A DNA stretch of 64,000 nt. It comes from Chitinophagaceae bacterium (GTDB lineage Bacteria; Bacteroidota; Bacteroidia; Chitinophagales; Chitinophagaceae). The stretch lies in assembly GCA_016713085.1 (NCBI GenBank), contig JADJPV010000001.1:496001-560000 (forward strand), written 5' to 3'. The number at the start of each line of letters is the position of its first letter. The first letter of the stretch is position 1. Shown one piece after another: positions 8,082 through 16,754 of the stretch. A model generated the notes under the pieces. It was not told where the DNA came from, did no database searches, and worked only from the letters and a program-made list of their open reading frames with translations. Made by a program: the position numbers and the translations under genes.

Positions 8082-9293
8082 ATGAACCTCCACGAATACC
8101 AGGCCAAAGAATTACTGAAAAAATACAATGTTCCCGTGCAGGAAGGCTTTGCCTGCGGAACGGTACATGAGGCAGAAGATGCTTACCGCCAGATCAAAAA
8201 CCAGAGCGGCAGCAGCTTTGCCGTAGTGAAAGCGCAGATCCATGCAGGTGGCCGTGGTAAAGGAACCGTAAAAGAAACCGGTTACAATGGGGTAAAAGTG
8301 GCAAAGAATTTAGACCAGATTACTGAATTTGCAAAAGGCATCCTGGGTGGCACACTGGTAACTATTCAAACCGGGCCTGCCGGTAAAGTTGTGAACAAAA
8401 TTTTGGTGGCACAGGACATGTATTACGATGGACCAACTGAACGCAAAGAATTTTACCTGTCGATCTTACTCGACCGTACAAAAAAACAAAACGTTATCAT
8501 GTACAGTACCGAAGGCGGTATGAACATTGAAGACGTAGCACATGATACGCCTGAAAAAATATTTAAAGAGTGGGTTCATCCGTCCGGTATGTTACAGGGT
8601 GTCCATGCAAGAAAGATTGCTTTTAATCTCGGCCTGAGTGGTGAAGCATTTAAGAACTGTGTGAAATTCGTTACCAATCTGTACAACGCTTATGTTGGTT
8701 TGGATTGCAGTATGCTTGAAATTAACCCGCTGTTTAAAGCTGCAGATAATAAGATCATAGCAGTTGACTGTAAAATGAATGTAGATGATAATGCACTTAT
8801 CCGTCATGCAGATGTTGCAGCCATGAGAGATGTAACAGAAGAAGACCCAACTGAAGTGGAAGCTGGTAATCACAACCTCAACTTTATTAAATTAGATGGC
8901 AATGTGGGTTGTATGGTGAATGGTGCAGGATTAGCCATGGCAACAATGGATATGATTCAGCTCAGTGGTGGACAGCCAGCCAACTTCCTCGATGTGGGCG
9001 GTACTGCCAATGCACAAACAGTGGAAGCAGGTTTCAAAATCATTTTAAAAGACCCGAGCGTAAAAGCAATTCTCATCAACATCTTTGGCGGTATTGTTCG
9101 CTGCGACCGTGTTGCTGCAGGTGTAATTGATGCATACAAAAGCATTGGTGATATTACTGTTCCCATCATTGTGCGTTTACAGGGAACCAATGCAGTGGAA
9201 GCAAAGAAACTGATCGATGAAAGCGGTTTAAAAGTGCAGAGCGCTATCCAGTTAAGCGAAGCAGCTGAACTGGTGAAGAAGGCAGTAGCGTAA
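8082..9293 (+). CDS. sucC: Succinate--CoA ligase (ADP-forming) subunit beta
   Basis: 403 aa from the ATG at 8082, which gives the standard N-terminus MNLHEYQAKELLKKYNVPVQ; the longer upstream frame has no family match. This is the nucleotide- and succinate-binding subunit of the TCA-cycle enzyme making succinate and ATP/GTP from succinyl-CoA. Visible are the ATP-grasp region (VVKAQIHAGGRGKG), ILVAQDMYYDGPTERKEFYLS, LEINPLFK, and the C-terminal CoA-ligase region with FLDVGGTANAQTVEAGF, INIFGGIVRCDRVAAGV and RLQGTNAVEAKKLI. The partner sucD is not adjacent, which is common in Bacteroidota. A strong hairpin terminator follows at 9376. Confidence 0.96.
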   Translation: MNLHEYQAKELLKKYNVPVQEGFACGTVHEAEDAYRQIKNQSGSSFAVVKAQIHAGGRGKGTVKETGYNGVKVAKNLDQITEFAKGILGGTLVTIQTGPAGKVVNKILVAQDMYYDGPTERKEFYLSILLDRTKKQNVIMYSTEGGMNIEDVAHDTPEKIFKEWVHPSGMLQGVHARKIAFNLGLSGEAFKNCVKFVTNLYNAYVGLDCSMLEINPLFKAADNKIIAVDCKMNVDDNALIRHADVAAMRDVTEEDPTEVEAGNHNLNFIKLDGNVGCMVNGAGLAMATMDMIQLSGGQPANFLDVGGTANAQTVEAGFKIILKDPSVKAILINIFGGIVRCDRVAAGVIDAYKSIGDITVPIIVRLQGTNAVEAKKLIDESGLKVQSAIQLSEAAELVKKAVA

Positions 9294-9310
9294 GAATACT
9301 GAGTAGCTTG

Positions 9311-9360
9311 CACTGAGCGAAGTCGAAGTGTTGCTTAAAACTATCGAGCGGAGTCGAGAT
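9311..9360. repeat. Two tandem copies of a GAGCGAAGTCGA intergenic repeat
   Basis: CACTGAGCGAAGTCGAAGTG (9311-9330) and TATCGAGCGGAGTCGAGATA (9342-9361) share the core cGAGCGrAGTCGA and each has self-complementary ends. This kind of short iterated palindrome is common between genes in Bacteroidota. It lies just upstream of the sucC terminator. Confidence 0.65.
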
Positions 9361-9375
9361 ATTACAGAAAAATTT

Positions 9376-9413
9376 ACGAAAGCCATACGTTAATCGTATG
9401 GCTTTCGTTTTAT
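9376..9413 (+). terminator. Intrinsic terminator of sucC
   Basis: A perfect 14-bp stem (arms 9376-9389 and 9395-9408, core CGAAAGCCATACG) with a 5-nt loop, followed by TTTTAT. This is a textbook intrinsic terminator about 80 bp after the sucC stop. Confidence 0.85.
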
Positions 9414-9511
9414 ACTTATGAATATTTTATGAAATTACTTATATGATTTTTGCAGCATGGCACGTTCATTGAAATTAAAACTGCATCAATCAAAACCAAA
9501 ATCCAGAACAG

Positions 9512-10135
9512 ATGAAATCAATTACAACAAAGATCCTTCTCACTTTTTTTTCATTGACATTATCCTTAAGCCTTTTTGCACAGGTTAAATATGAAATTGA
9601 ACATCATTACAAACCATTTAAAGTAGATGCCGGTTTGGGCTATGCCCGTCCTGCAGGAAAAGGAGCGAAAGCAGGTGTATTGTTATATATGGAACCAAAG
9701 GTGAATGTGCTTGACCGTATATCTGTCGGCATCCGCACAGAAGCAACTGCAATGGCCCGTGGAAATATTGACCGCAACGGTACAGAGTTTTCAGGCAATG
9801 GCGAAGCAGGATTAAGTCTTTCCTTTCTTGGTACAGCAGATTACTATTTTACCAATCGTTTAGTACGGCCATATATCGGTGGCGGTGCAGGAATCTATAA
9901 TCTTGTTGGTATAGAAGGAACAACTGATGGCGGCGGAACTGTTACAATACCTACTGAAACGAAGTTTGGCGGTATTGCAAGAATTGGCGTTGAAATATGG
10001 CATCTCCGTGCCGGGCTTGAATACAATTTTGTCAACAAAACAGGGCTCATTAACAACAACTATCTTGGTTTAAAGATCGGGATTGTATTTGGCGGTGGTT
10101 TAAAAGATCAATACAAAGGTTCAGAAGAATACTAA
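9512..10135 (+). CDS. Small outer-membrane beta-barrel protein
   Basis: 207 aa with a signal peptide (ILLTFFSLTLSLSLFAQ). The mature protein shows the eight-stranded-barrel pattern of small porin-like proteins: VDAGLGYARPAGKGAKAG, a Gly-rich turn YIGGGAGIYNL, LRAGLEYNF and NNNYLGLKIGIVFGGGL near the C-terminus. It resembles general outer-membrane beta-barrel domain proteins; specificity is unknown. It is a single gene on the plus strand between sucC and a CHRD lipoprotein. The final residues KDQYKGSEEY are polar rather than a terminal Phe strand, which is slightly unusual. Confidence 0.75.
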   Translation: MKSITTKILLTFFSLTLSLSLFAQVKYEIEHHYKPFKVDAGLGYARPAGKGAKAGVLLYMEPKVNVLDRISVGIRTEATAMARGNIDRNGTEFSGNGEAGLSLSFLGTADYYFTNRLVRPYIGGGAGIYNLVGIEGTTDGGGTVTIPTETKFGGIARIGVEIWHLRAGLEYNFVNKTGLINNNYLGLKIGIVFGGGLKDQYKGSEEY

Positions 10136-10229
10136 GCTTTGTTATCTGATTCAAACAGCAAAAATTCCCATTCAGCAGGTTACAGTTTGTAACGGAAAAT
10201 CATTTAAGTAGTTTTCTGAAAAACTGTAT

Positions 10230-10670
10230 ATGAGAAAAGTATTTCTATCCGCTTTCGCCGTTGCTGCCCTATTTACCATTTCATCGTGCAGCAAGCAGGA
10301 TCCTGCTGTTGTTCAGGTTCAATACCAGGCAATTTTACTGCCTTCCAATGAAGTTCCGGCAAGAGTTTCTGATGGCTATGGTTCTGCACTTGGTTATTAT
10401 AATACCGAAACAAAAGTTCTTACACTGAGAATTACTTATAACAATCTGAAAGCTCCGTTAACTGCCTGGCATATTCACAAAGCACCTGCAGGAGTAAACG
10501 GGCCGGTTATTTTTAATTTCGGGGTGCCGGTACCAAATGAGTTTTATTATATCTCTTCCCCTCTTACTGCCGATCAGGAAAACGACCTGGTTACAGCAAA
10601 TTATTATGTGAACCTCCACAGCACACTTTATCCTGGCGGAGAAATAAGAGGTCAATTACTGAAACGATAA
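10230..10670 (+). CDS. CHRD domain-containing lipoprotein
   Basis: 146 aa. Lipoprotein signal peptide (AVAALFTISSCSKQD, Cys20), then one CHRD domain over the rest of the protein. The domain is recognised by LLPSNEVPARVSDGYGSALG, the central AWHIHKAPAGVNGPVIFNF, and the end YYVNLHSTLYPGGEIRGQL. CHRD domains were defined in chordin; in bacteria they occur in secreted proteins of unknown ligand. It is followed by a clear hairpin terminator and is probably monocistronic. Confidence 0.9.
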   Translation: MRKVFLSAFAVAALFTISSCSKQDPAVVQVQYQAILLPSNEVPARVSDGYGSALGYYNTETKVLTLRITYNNLKAPLTAWHIHKAPAGVNGPVIFNFGVPVPNEFYYISSPLTADQENDLVTANYYVNLHSTLYPGGEIRGQLLKR

Positions 10671-10696
10671 CTAACAATAATTCCACTGATGGATTA

Positions 10697-10729
10697 CAGC
10701 TTCATGGCCATAGCATGAAGCTGTTTTTT
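10697..10729 (+). terminator. Intrinsic terminator after the CHRD gene
   Basis: Arms CAGCTTCATG (10697-10706) and CATGAAGCTG (10714-10723) form a 10-bp stem with a 7-nt loop, followed by six T. Confidence 0.85.
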
Positions 10730-10843
10730 CTTGTTTTGTTTTTTAGCTGAGTTCTGTTTTTGGTTAAATACCGGCCTGCAGATAATTCTGAAAAAAGAAT
10801 GAATTATTTTATTTGCAGTGTCGGTATTCTTTTAGTTTTGGGC

Positions 10844-11332
10844 ATGTCTTCAACTGTTACTCTCCGTTCCATTCAAACGGCCGACAATGCAGGGCTTGCT
10901 GTTATTGTCCGTACTTCATTAGCTGAGTTTGGTGCCAACAAACCCGGCACTGTTTTTTTCGATCCAACTACTGATGCTTTGTATGAACTCTTTCAAACAA
11001 AGGGCAGTGCTTATTTTGTTGCCGAAGAAAATGGAGTGCTGCTGGGAGGCGGAGGTATTTTTCCAACAGAAGGTTTACCATCTAAAACCTGTGAGCTGGT
11101 AAAAATGTACTTACACAAAAATGCAAGAGGTAAAGGATTGGGCAAACTACTGATTGAATATTGTCTTACATGGGCAAAGCAGAATGGTTACAATCAATGC
11201 TATTTAGAAACCATGCCCGAATTAAAACAGGCTTTAAAAGTATATGAACTGATGGGCTTTACTTACCTCGATGGGCCACTTGGCAACAGTGGTCATTTTG
11301 GTTGCGACAGGTGGATGCTGAAGAAGTTGTGA
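10844..11332 (+). CDS. GNAT family N-acetyltransferase
   Basis: 162 aa from the ATG at 10844 (MSSTVTLRSIQTADN), which is where GNAT proteins normally begin; earlier in-frame starts would add an unrelated hydrophobic stretch. The fold is seen in AYFVAEENGVLLGGGGIF (strand 4), VKMYLHKNARGKGLGKLL (motif A, the acetyl-CoA pyrophosphate loop R-G-K-G-L-G-K), and LKVYELMGFTYLDGPLGN (motif B). It transfers an acetyl group from acetyl-CoA to an amine; the substrate is not known. It stands alone, convergent to the SprT-like gene. Confidence 0.88.
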   Translation: MSSTVTLRSIQTADNAGLAVIVRTSLAEFGANKPGTVFFDPTTDALYELFQTKGSAYFVAEENGVLLGGGGIFPTEGLPSKTCELVKMYLHKNARGKGLGKLLIEYCLTWAKQNGYNQCYLETMPELKQALKVYELMGFTYLDGPLGNSGHFGCDRWMLKKL

Positions 11333-11401
11333 AAAACATCATGTAACAGGTGTTAAGTAATAATTTTGAATTGAATCATTCTGCTTTATACTTAAAACTT
11401 A

Positions 11402-12025
11402 TCACTCACTCATCACCTCCACCTCATACACCCCACTGAACAAATACAAAGCTCCACTCTTTACATCAATTGCTTTATGCCTTTTACGAAGCTTCTCTCC
11501 TTTTTTAAAAACACGGCCATCTTTTAGTTTGAATAGCTGCCCGTCTTTTAATTGTTCCACCAAAAGAATACCTTCTTTTCTTACATCATGATTTTTCAGC
11601 ACACGCATTAAATGTTCTTCACCGCAACTGGTGGCCGATGGATTTTGTAAGGACTTCAGCAATGCTTTTTCAATATCAGCAGGAAAGATTTTCTTTAACA
11701 GGAACAGTGCAAGGATCTTACTGTATTCATTCTTCCATTCTTTTCCGTGCGGCGCAATGCGGTGACCAAAATTTTCAAAGGCAAGTAAATGCGCCACTTC
11801 ATGCAGCAATGTAACAAGGAATGCAAATTTGTTGAGATTGCCATTTACACTGATGCGGTGATTCTTCTGGTCAACGGCATGACGGTAATCGCCTAAGATC
11901 GTATTGCGTTCACGGGTAATAGTTAAATGAATTTTGTACTGGTGCAGGTATTGCAGCACAGGTTCCAGTGAACCATCCGGTAAATATTGCTGCAAAGCAT
12001 GTAAGGGAACTTCCTGTTTACTCAT
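11402..12025 (-). CDS. SprT-like zinc metalloprotease-fold protein
   Basis: 207 aa. The zinc-binding signature HEVAHLLAFENFGHRIAPHG gives the HExxH helix and further histidines, as in the SprT/Spartan family. The C-terminal part is rich in Lys and short strands (LFKLKDGRVFKKGEKLRKR). SprT-like proteins are cytoplasmic; their bacterial substrates are poorly known. The start (MSKQEVPLHALQQYLPDG) overlaps the end of the upstream membrane protein gene by 8 bp, so it is the last gene of the operon with AtpZ and bactofilin. Confidence 0.85.
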   Translation of the reverse strand: MSKQEVPLHALQQYLPDGSLEPVLQYLHQYKIHLTITRERNTILGDYRHAVDQKNHRISVNGNLNKFAFLVTLLHEVAHLLAFENFGHRIAPHGKEWKNEYSKILALFLLKKIFPADIEKALLKSLQNPSATSCGEEHLMRVLKNHDVRKEGILLVEQLKDGQLFKLKDGRVFKKGEKLRKRHKAIDVKSGALYLFSGVYEVEVMSE

Positions 12026-12422
12026 TGTTCTTCTTCTGCTTTAGCAGCCTGAAAATCATGCGTACTTCAATAAATGAATACACAAAATACAATGCCATAC
12101 AAATATAGAGGGCGGGTTTATTAAAGGTGGCCCTGTTGGCCAGTGCGTAAATAACAACAGCAGCTGCACATACAAACATCTTGATCATGAGTGAACCATA
12201 CACACTTCTGAAAAACACCTGCACATTTTTATGGAGAAAGCCTGACACCAGGAAGTATAATGAGGCAAGCGAAACAACAAACAGGATAAGATTACCAATG
12301 ATGAGTACATCCTGGTTCATCCCATATTTTGTGAGCCAGCTTTTTCCTGCTATAAAAAATCCATTCAGTATTACAAATAAAATAATCAGTGGGAAAAATA
12401 AACGACGGTTCTCTTTGCTCAT
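12018..12422 (-). CDS. Small membrane protein, AtpI-like position
   Basis: 134 aa from the ATG at 12422 (MSKENRRLFFPLIILFVILN), which overlaps the atpZ stop as ATGA; an upstream extension in the same frame is a shadow of atpZ. There are four hydrophobic segments (about residues 8-28, 43-63, 75-98 and 102-121) and a basic C-terminus. In related Bacteroidota a protein like this sits between atpZ and the F0 subunit a gene and may help assemble ATP synthase. Here atpB is not adjacent; a SprT-like gene follows instead. The function is inferred from position only. Confidence 0.7.
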   Translation of the reverse strand: MSKENRRLFFPLIILFVILNGFFIAGKSWLTKYGMNQDVLIIGNLILFVVSLASLYFLVSGFLHKNVQVFFRSVYGSLMIKMFVCAAAVVIYALANRATFNKPALYICMALYFVYSFIEVRMIFRLLKQKKNNE

Positions 12423-12658
12423 GGCTTCTTTGATGTGTCTTTGAGTATGCGTAAAAACATAGCCAGCAAAACAAGCAGCGGAACCAGCCATCCCAGCAAA
12501 GGGAAAGATATGTTCAGCCACTTATCTGCCTTCAGCCCCAAAAATACAGCTAAGCCCAATGCAACGAGCAACTGGGTGGCCAGTCCCGCATATTGCATGA
12601 GGTAAGAAGAATTAGATCGTGTTTCTTTTTTTTGCTTATTGGTCGTTGGCGACTGCAT
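12419..12658 (-). CDS. atpZ: AtpZ/AtpI family protein
   Basis: 79 aa with two membrane helices separated by a short loop: YAGLATQLLVALGLAVFLGL, KADKWLN, then FPLLGWLVPLLVLLAMF. The pattern, with Gly-x-Lys-x-Asp-x-x between the helices, is that of AtpZ/AtpI proteins. These accompany F-type ATP synthase operons and are implicated in Mg uptake or c-ring assembly. The gene starts inside the bactofilin gene (23-bp overlap) and ends in an ATGA overlap with the next gene, so the operon is translationally coupled. Confidence 0.85.
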   Translation of the reverse strand: MQSPTTNKQKKETRSNSSYLMQYAGLATQLLVALGLAVFLGLKADKWLNISFPLLGWLVPLLVLLAMFLRILKDTSKKP

Positions 12659-13082
12659 TCATCTGCTCTTTATGGATGCCCACCACATTGGCCATTGAAC
12701 CTGTACTGTTTGAAACAGCAGTGGCGCCCATGTGACATTCACCATTAAACGAAGCAGTGGCATCAACCTGCAGCTGACCGGCAAATAAATTGCCATTTAC
12801 TTCGCAGTTGTTTTTTAAATAAAGCAATTCTGCAACACGAACATTTCCATTGATCTGTCCCAGCACATCAGCCTGCTGTGCAATTACATCGCCGGTAATA
12901 ATACCGCTTGCACCAACCAGTACTTTAGAAGATGTGGTGAGATTTCCGACAAGGGTTCCATCTACCCTGATATCGCCTTTGCTTTCAATGTTGCCATGAA
13001 TTTCGGTACCGCCAGCAATAATAGTGGCCATACCTGTGGTTGTTGTTTCTTTCCCGGAGGAATTGGATTTGCTGTTGAACAT
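12636..13082 (-). CDS. Bactofilin (polymer-forming cytoskeletal protein)
   Basis: 148 aa. After a polar N-terminus the protein is a continuous right-handed beta-helix of short repeats with Gly at turns: IIAGGTEIHGNIESKGDIRV, DGTLVGNLTTSSKVLVGASG, IITGDVIAQQADVLGQINGN and on to FNGECHMGATAVSN. This is the bactofilin domain (DUF583). Bactofilins self-assemble into filaments at the membrane and organise cell-wall or envelope machinery. The upstream gene encodes a single-pass membrane protein of the type that precedes bactofilins in this lineage. Confidence 0.92.
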   Translation of the reverse strand: MFNSKSNSSGKETTTTGMATIIAGGTEIHGNIESKGDIRVDGTLVGNLTTSSKVLVGASGIITGDVIAQQADVLGQINGNVRVAELLYLKNNCEVNGNLFAGQLQVDATASFNGECHMGATAVSNSTGSMANVVGIHKEQMNAVANDQ

Positions 13083-13093
13083 ATAGGATCGGT

Positions 13094-13492
13094 TTATTGA
13101 GTTGACTTTTCTACTTCAGGTATCTTAAGGGTAGCAGTATCTTTTGTTGTTTTCACATCACCCGACAGCACTTTCTTCAAACTTTCCAGGTACATATCCT
13201 TCTGTATACTTGCTTTTTCCAGTGAATCGATCTTTGTTTTATACAGGATCAGCTCTTTCCGCTGACTCTGCGTTCCATAGCCCGGTAAATAATACTTCAG
13301 GTTGGTAAACGTAATCAATGCCACCGTAAGCCCAACCAATAACACAAAAATGGTGCTAAGAGTGATGTATACGCTCAATCTTGATAACTTAAAGGTCACC
13401 ACCTCTTCATAAGTATCATCATTCATTACCACCAGGCGGTACCGGTTTCTGAGTCGTTTCAGCGTGGAATCTGCATCAATTAATCTTGCCAT
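13094..13492 (-). CDS. Short bactofilin-linked membrane protein (M23-less)
   Basis: 132 aa. Cytoplasmic N-terminus (NRYRLVVMNDDTYEEVVTFK), one membrane helix (VYITLSTIFVLLVGLTVALI), then a short coiled-coil-like region (ELILYKTKIDSLEKASIQKD). The N-terminal sequence is that of the Bacteroidota M23 peptidases encoded beside bactofilin. Those have a C-terminal peptidase domain; this protein ends before it. No remnant of the peptidase is seen downstream, where bactofilin starts after 11 bp, so this is probably a natural short form that anchors bactofilin. It is divergent from sprE. Confidence 0.75.
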   Translation of the reverse strand: MARLIDADSTLKRLRNRYRLVVMNDDTYEEVVTFKLSRLSVYITLSTIFVLLVGLTVALITFTNLKYYLPGYGTQSQRKELILYKTKIDSLEKASIQKDMYLESLKKVLSGDVKTTKDTATLKIPEVEKSTQ

Positions 13493-13615
13493 ACGTAAAA
13501 TGAGGCTTAAATTTACTGTTTATAGGTTGGTAAAAAGAAATTCTTCGTGAATTTACCTTTAATTAAAATATTTTTGACCGTATTGAGTTATAAAGAAAAA
13601 CTACCCACAGCCTGC

Positions 13616-16600
13616 ATGCAGCTTATTCTGGTACCAACACAAAGATGGATTTTTTTAGTTCTCCTGCTGGGCTGCTTCACTGCTTCGGCTCAACCAGACT
13701 TTACATTACCGCTGATAAAACCGAAAAAATACGAGAACAAAACCCTTGGATCGGAGAAGACAGATGATAAAAAATTCACACTTCCACGGAAATTATACCA
13801 GGGTACAGTTACGCATTACAATTTTTACTACAACGCTACTGTCAAATTAAATGCCATTGTTGAAAAAGCAAAGCTGAGCCATAAAGATGATTATACGCAG
13901 CTGCTGCCTTTTTATAATTTTTCAACCAAAACAACGGCGGTTGATTCTACAGAGCTGGATTCAATCATGTACAAAGCAACCGCCGGCATTGTACTGCACG
14001 ATTTGCGGAACAGTTATATTGACAATATGTACCTGCTCATCGGCCAGAGTTATTTCTACTGGCGCAAGTTTGATTCAGCCTACCGCATTTTTCAATTCAT
14101 CAACTACAATTTTTTCCCGAAAGGAAAAGATGAATATACAATCGTTGTTGGCTCAAACGACCGTTCAAGCAATGGTTCATTAAACATTGCCAGCAAAGAA
14201 AAGAATACTGTTATTCAAAAAGTATTTACACAGCCTCCCAGCCGAAACGATGCACTGATCTGGCTGGCAAAAACCTATGCAGAAGACAGTTTGTATGCAG
14301 AAGCATACAGTTTGGTAAATCTTTTACGGAAAGATCCCATCTTCCCAAAACGGCTGCACAATAAATTAGATGAAGTACAGGCTTTTGTCTTTTATCAACA
14401 GCAACAATGGGACAGCACTGCTTATTTTTTACAACGTGCCTTACCTGTTGCAGCTGATAAAACCGAACTGGCACGCTGGGAATATTTACTGGCACAGCTG
14501 TATGCAAAAACCAATCAGCCAGAAGCTGCTTCAACTTATTTTAATAAAGCAAAATCACATACCACTGACCCTGTTCTTTATATTCATGCACGTATTTATG
14601 AAGCACAGCTTGTAAAAAAAGAAGGCGGCAGTTCCATTACAGAAACATTGGCTGATTTGGTAAAGCTTTCAAAGAAAGAGCGCTTTGATGGTTTTGAAGA
14701 TATCCTCTACTACTCTGCTGCAGGCATGGCATTGCAGTTAGGTGATACTGCACAGGCAAGAACATTGCTGATGAAAAGTGTTACCTACAGCACTGAAAAT
14801 ACATCCGTAAAAAACCAGGCTTATTTAAAACTGGCTGATATTTCTTACGCACAAAGAGATTATACATTCGCTTCCAATTGTTATGACAGTTTGAATTTCC
14901 AGGACCCTTCTTTAACAGAGCAGTCAGCAAAATTGCAATTGAGACAACAGATATTAAAAGATCTGGTAGAACAAATGAATGTTGTAAAAAGACAGGACAG
15001 TTTACAGGCAGTTGCCAAAATGCCCGAAAAAGAAATGGATGCTTACCTGAAAACACTGGTAAGGAAAATAAGAAGAGAACGGGGATTAAAAGAAGAAGTG
15101 AATTATACAGGTGGAGGTTCAATGGGTAACGAGGATCAGAATGCACCCATCTTTACTTCAACTGGTTCAGGCAACAGCTGGTATTTCTATAATGCAGCAC
15201 AGAAAACAAAAGGCTATACTGATTTTGTTTCCCGTTGGGGCAAACGTCCGAATATTGACAACTGGAGAAGACAGTCGGTGATTGATGTAATGATTGGACA
15301 AAGCCCGAATAGAAATCAATCAATAAAAGGAGAACCAACTGATCCTGCTGCTATTCCGGAATCTGACTTGAGTGTGGATGGCTTGAAACAGAATCTGCCT
15401 TTAACAGAAGCACAGCTGTTGATTTCGAATCAACGCATCATGGATGCATTACTTCAGCAGGGAGCCATTTATAAAAATCAACTGGAAGATTATACACAGG
15501 CTGCAATTGTGTTTGAAGAAATCTATCAGCGCTTCAGCAACCACAGCAAATCAGAAGAGCTGCTGTTTGATTTGTATTACTGCCATCTCAAAGCAGGTAA
15601 TAAAGAAAAAGCTGCTTACTTTCTTACACAGCTCAATCAAAATTATCCGGCAGGAAGTTTTGTAAAAAAAATCAACGATTCAAAAAATCCCGGCACTGCG
15701 GCAAAAGATGCAAAAACAATTGCTTACGAACAGATCTATAACAATTTCATTGCAGGAAATTTTGAGGAAGCACTGGAGCAAAAGAAAAAAGCTGATTCAA
15801 GCTTTGGTAAATCCTACTGGACTCCACAGCTGCTGTACATTGAATCGCTCTATCATATCAAACAAAAAAACGACAGTGTTGCTATTATAACCTTAACCAA
15901 TATTGAAATCAATTTTCCCGGCACTCCTATTGCTGAAAAAGCAACCATCATGAAAGATGTGGTAAGCAGAAGAGCAGAGATTGAAAATTATCTCACCAAC
16001 GCAAATATCGTTCGCCAAACTGAAGACAGTGTTTACATTCCGTTTGATGACGGACCGAAAGTAAACATGACCAATCAGCAGATCCTGAAAGATTCAACCA
16101 ATAAAATTGCTGTTACAACAATCCTGCACAGAATAATGCCAACATCACAAAGCCACAGGCACCTGTGCAAAAAACCGGCAACGAAAAACAGGATCGCAGC
16201 AACGCAGGAAAAGTTACCATCGGCAATAAACCCACAACAGATACAACAAGCATTAAACCATTGAAAACAGGTAAGATTGAAATGGCGTATATCTACTCGC
16301 CCAATGAGCCGTATGTGGTGATGATGTACTTTGATGCCGTTGATCCTATCTACATTTCTGAATCAAAAAATGCATTTCTCCGGTATAACTCCAGCAATCA
16401 TACTACCGAAACCATCAGCATCAATACCTACGAAGGAGATAAAGACCTCAGCTATATGGATCTGGGCAGTTTTCCTGATGTATCTGCATCGCTGAGTTAT
16501 ATGGAAGAGCTGAAGAAAAATGCCAAACAGATCGTTCCGTGGCTCCCGGCTGATAAATATAATTTTATCATTATCTCTGTCCGCAACCTGGATATGTTAA

Positions 16601-16665
16601 AAACCCGCCGTAATATGGAGGAATACAAGCTGTTTATCCGCCAGTATATTAAGGATAAATTTTAG
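13616..16665 (+). CDS. sprE: SprE/PorW-like type IX secretion protein, frameshifted
   Basis: Two frames (to 16264 and 16165-16665) make one protein of about 1016 aa. The ATG at 13616 starts a signal peptide (WIFLVLLLGCFTASAQ); TATTTTTG at 13569-13576 is a good -7 box. The protein is built of TPR-like helices (for example IWLAKTYAEDSLYAEAYSL and AAIVFEEIYQRFSNHSKSEE) and ends in a conserved globular region (EMAYIYSPNEPYVVMMYFDA). Length and organisation fit SprE/PorW, an outer-membrane-linked part of type IX secretion and gliding. At about 16120 one A is missing; restoring it gives ...VTTNPAQNNANITKPQAPVQ. Confidence 0.8.
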
Positions 16666-16754
16666 GAATTCTTCTTTAATTCCGCTCCCCGAATTGTTTT
16701 AGATTTGTCTGGTATTGAATTTGCTCTCATTCGCATCTCATACAACCTGATTAT

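Noticed and set aside
13547..13615. Longer N-terminus for the SprE-like protein from a GTG at 13547
   Set aside because: It covers the -7 promoter box at 13569-13576 and precedes a good signal peptide at 13616.
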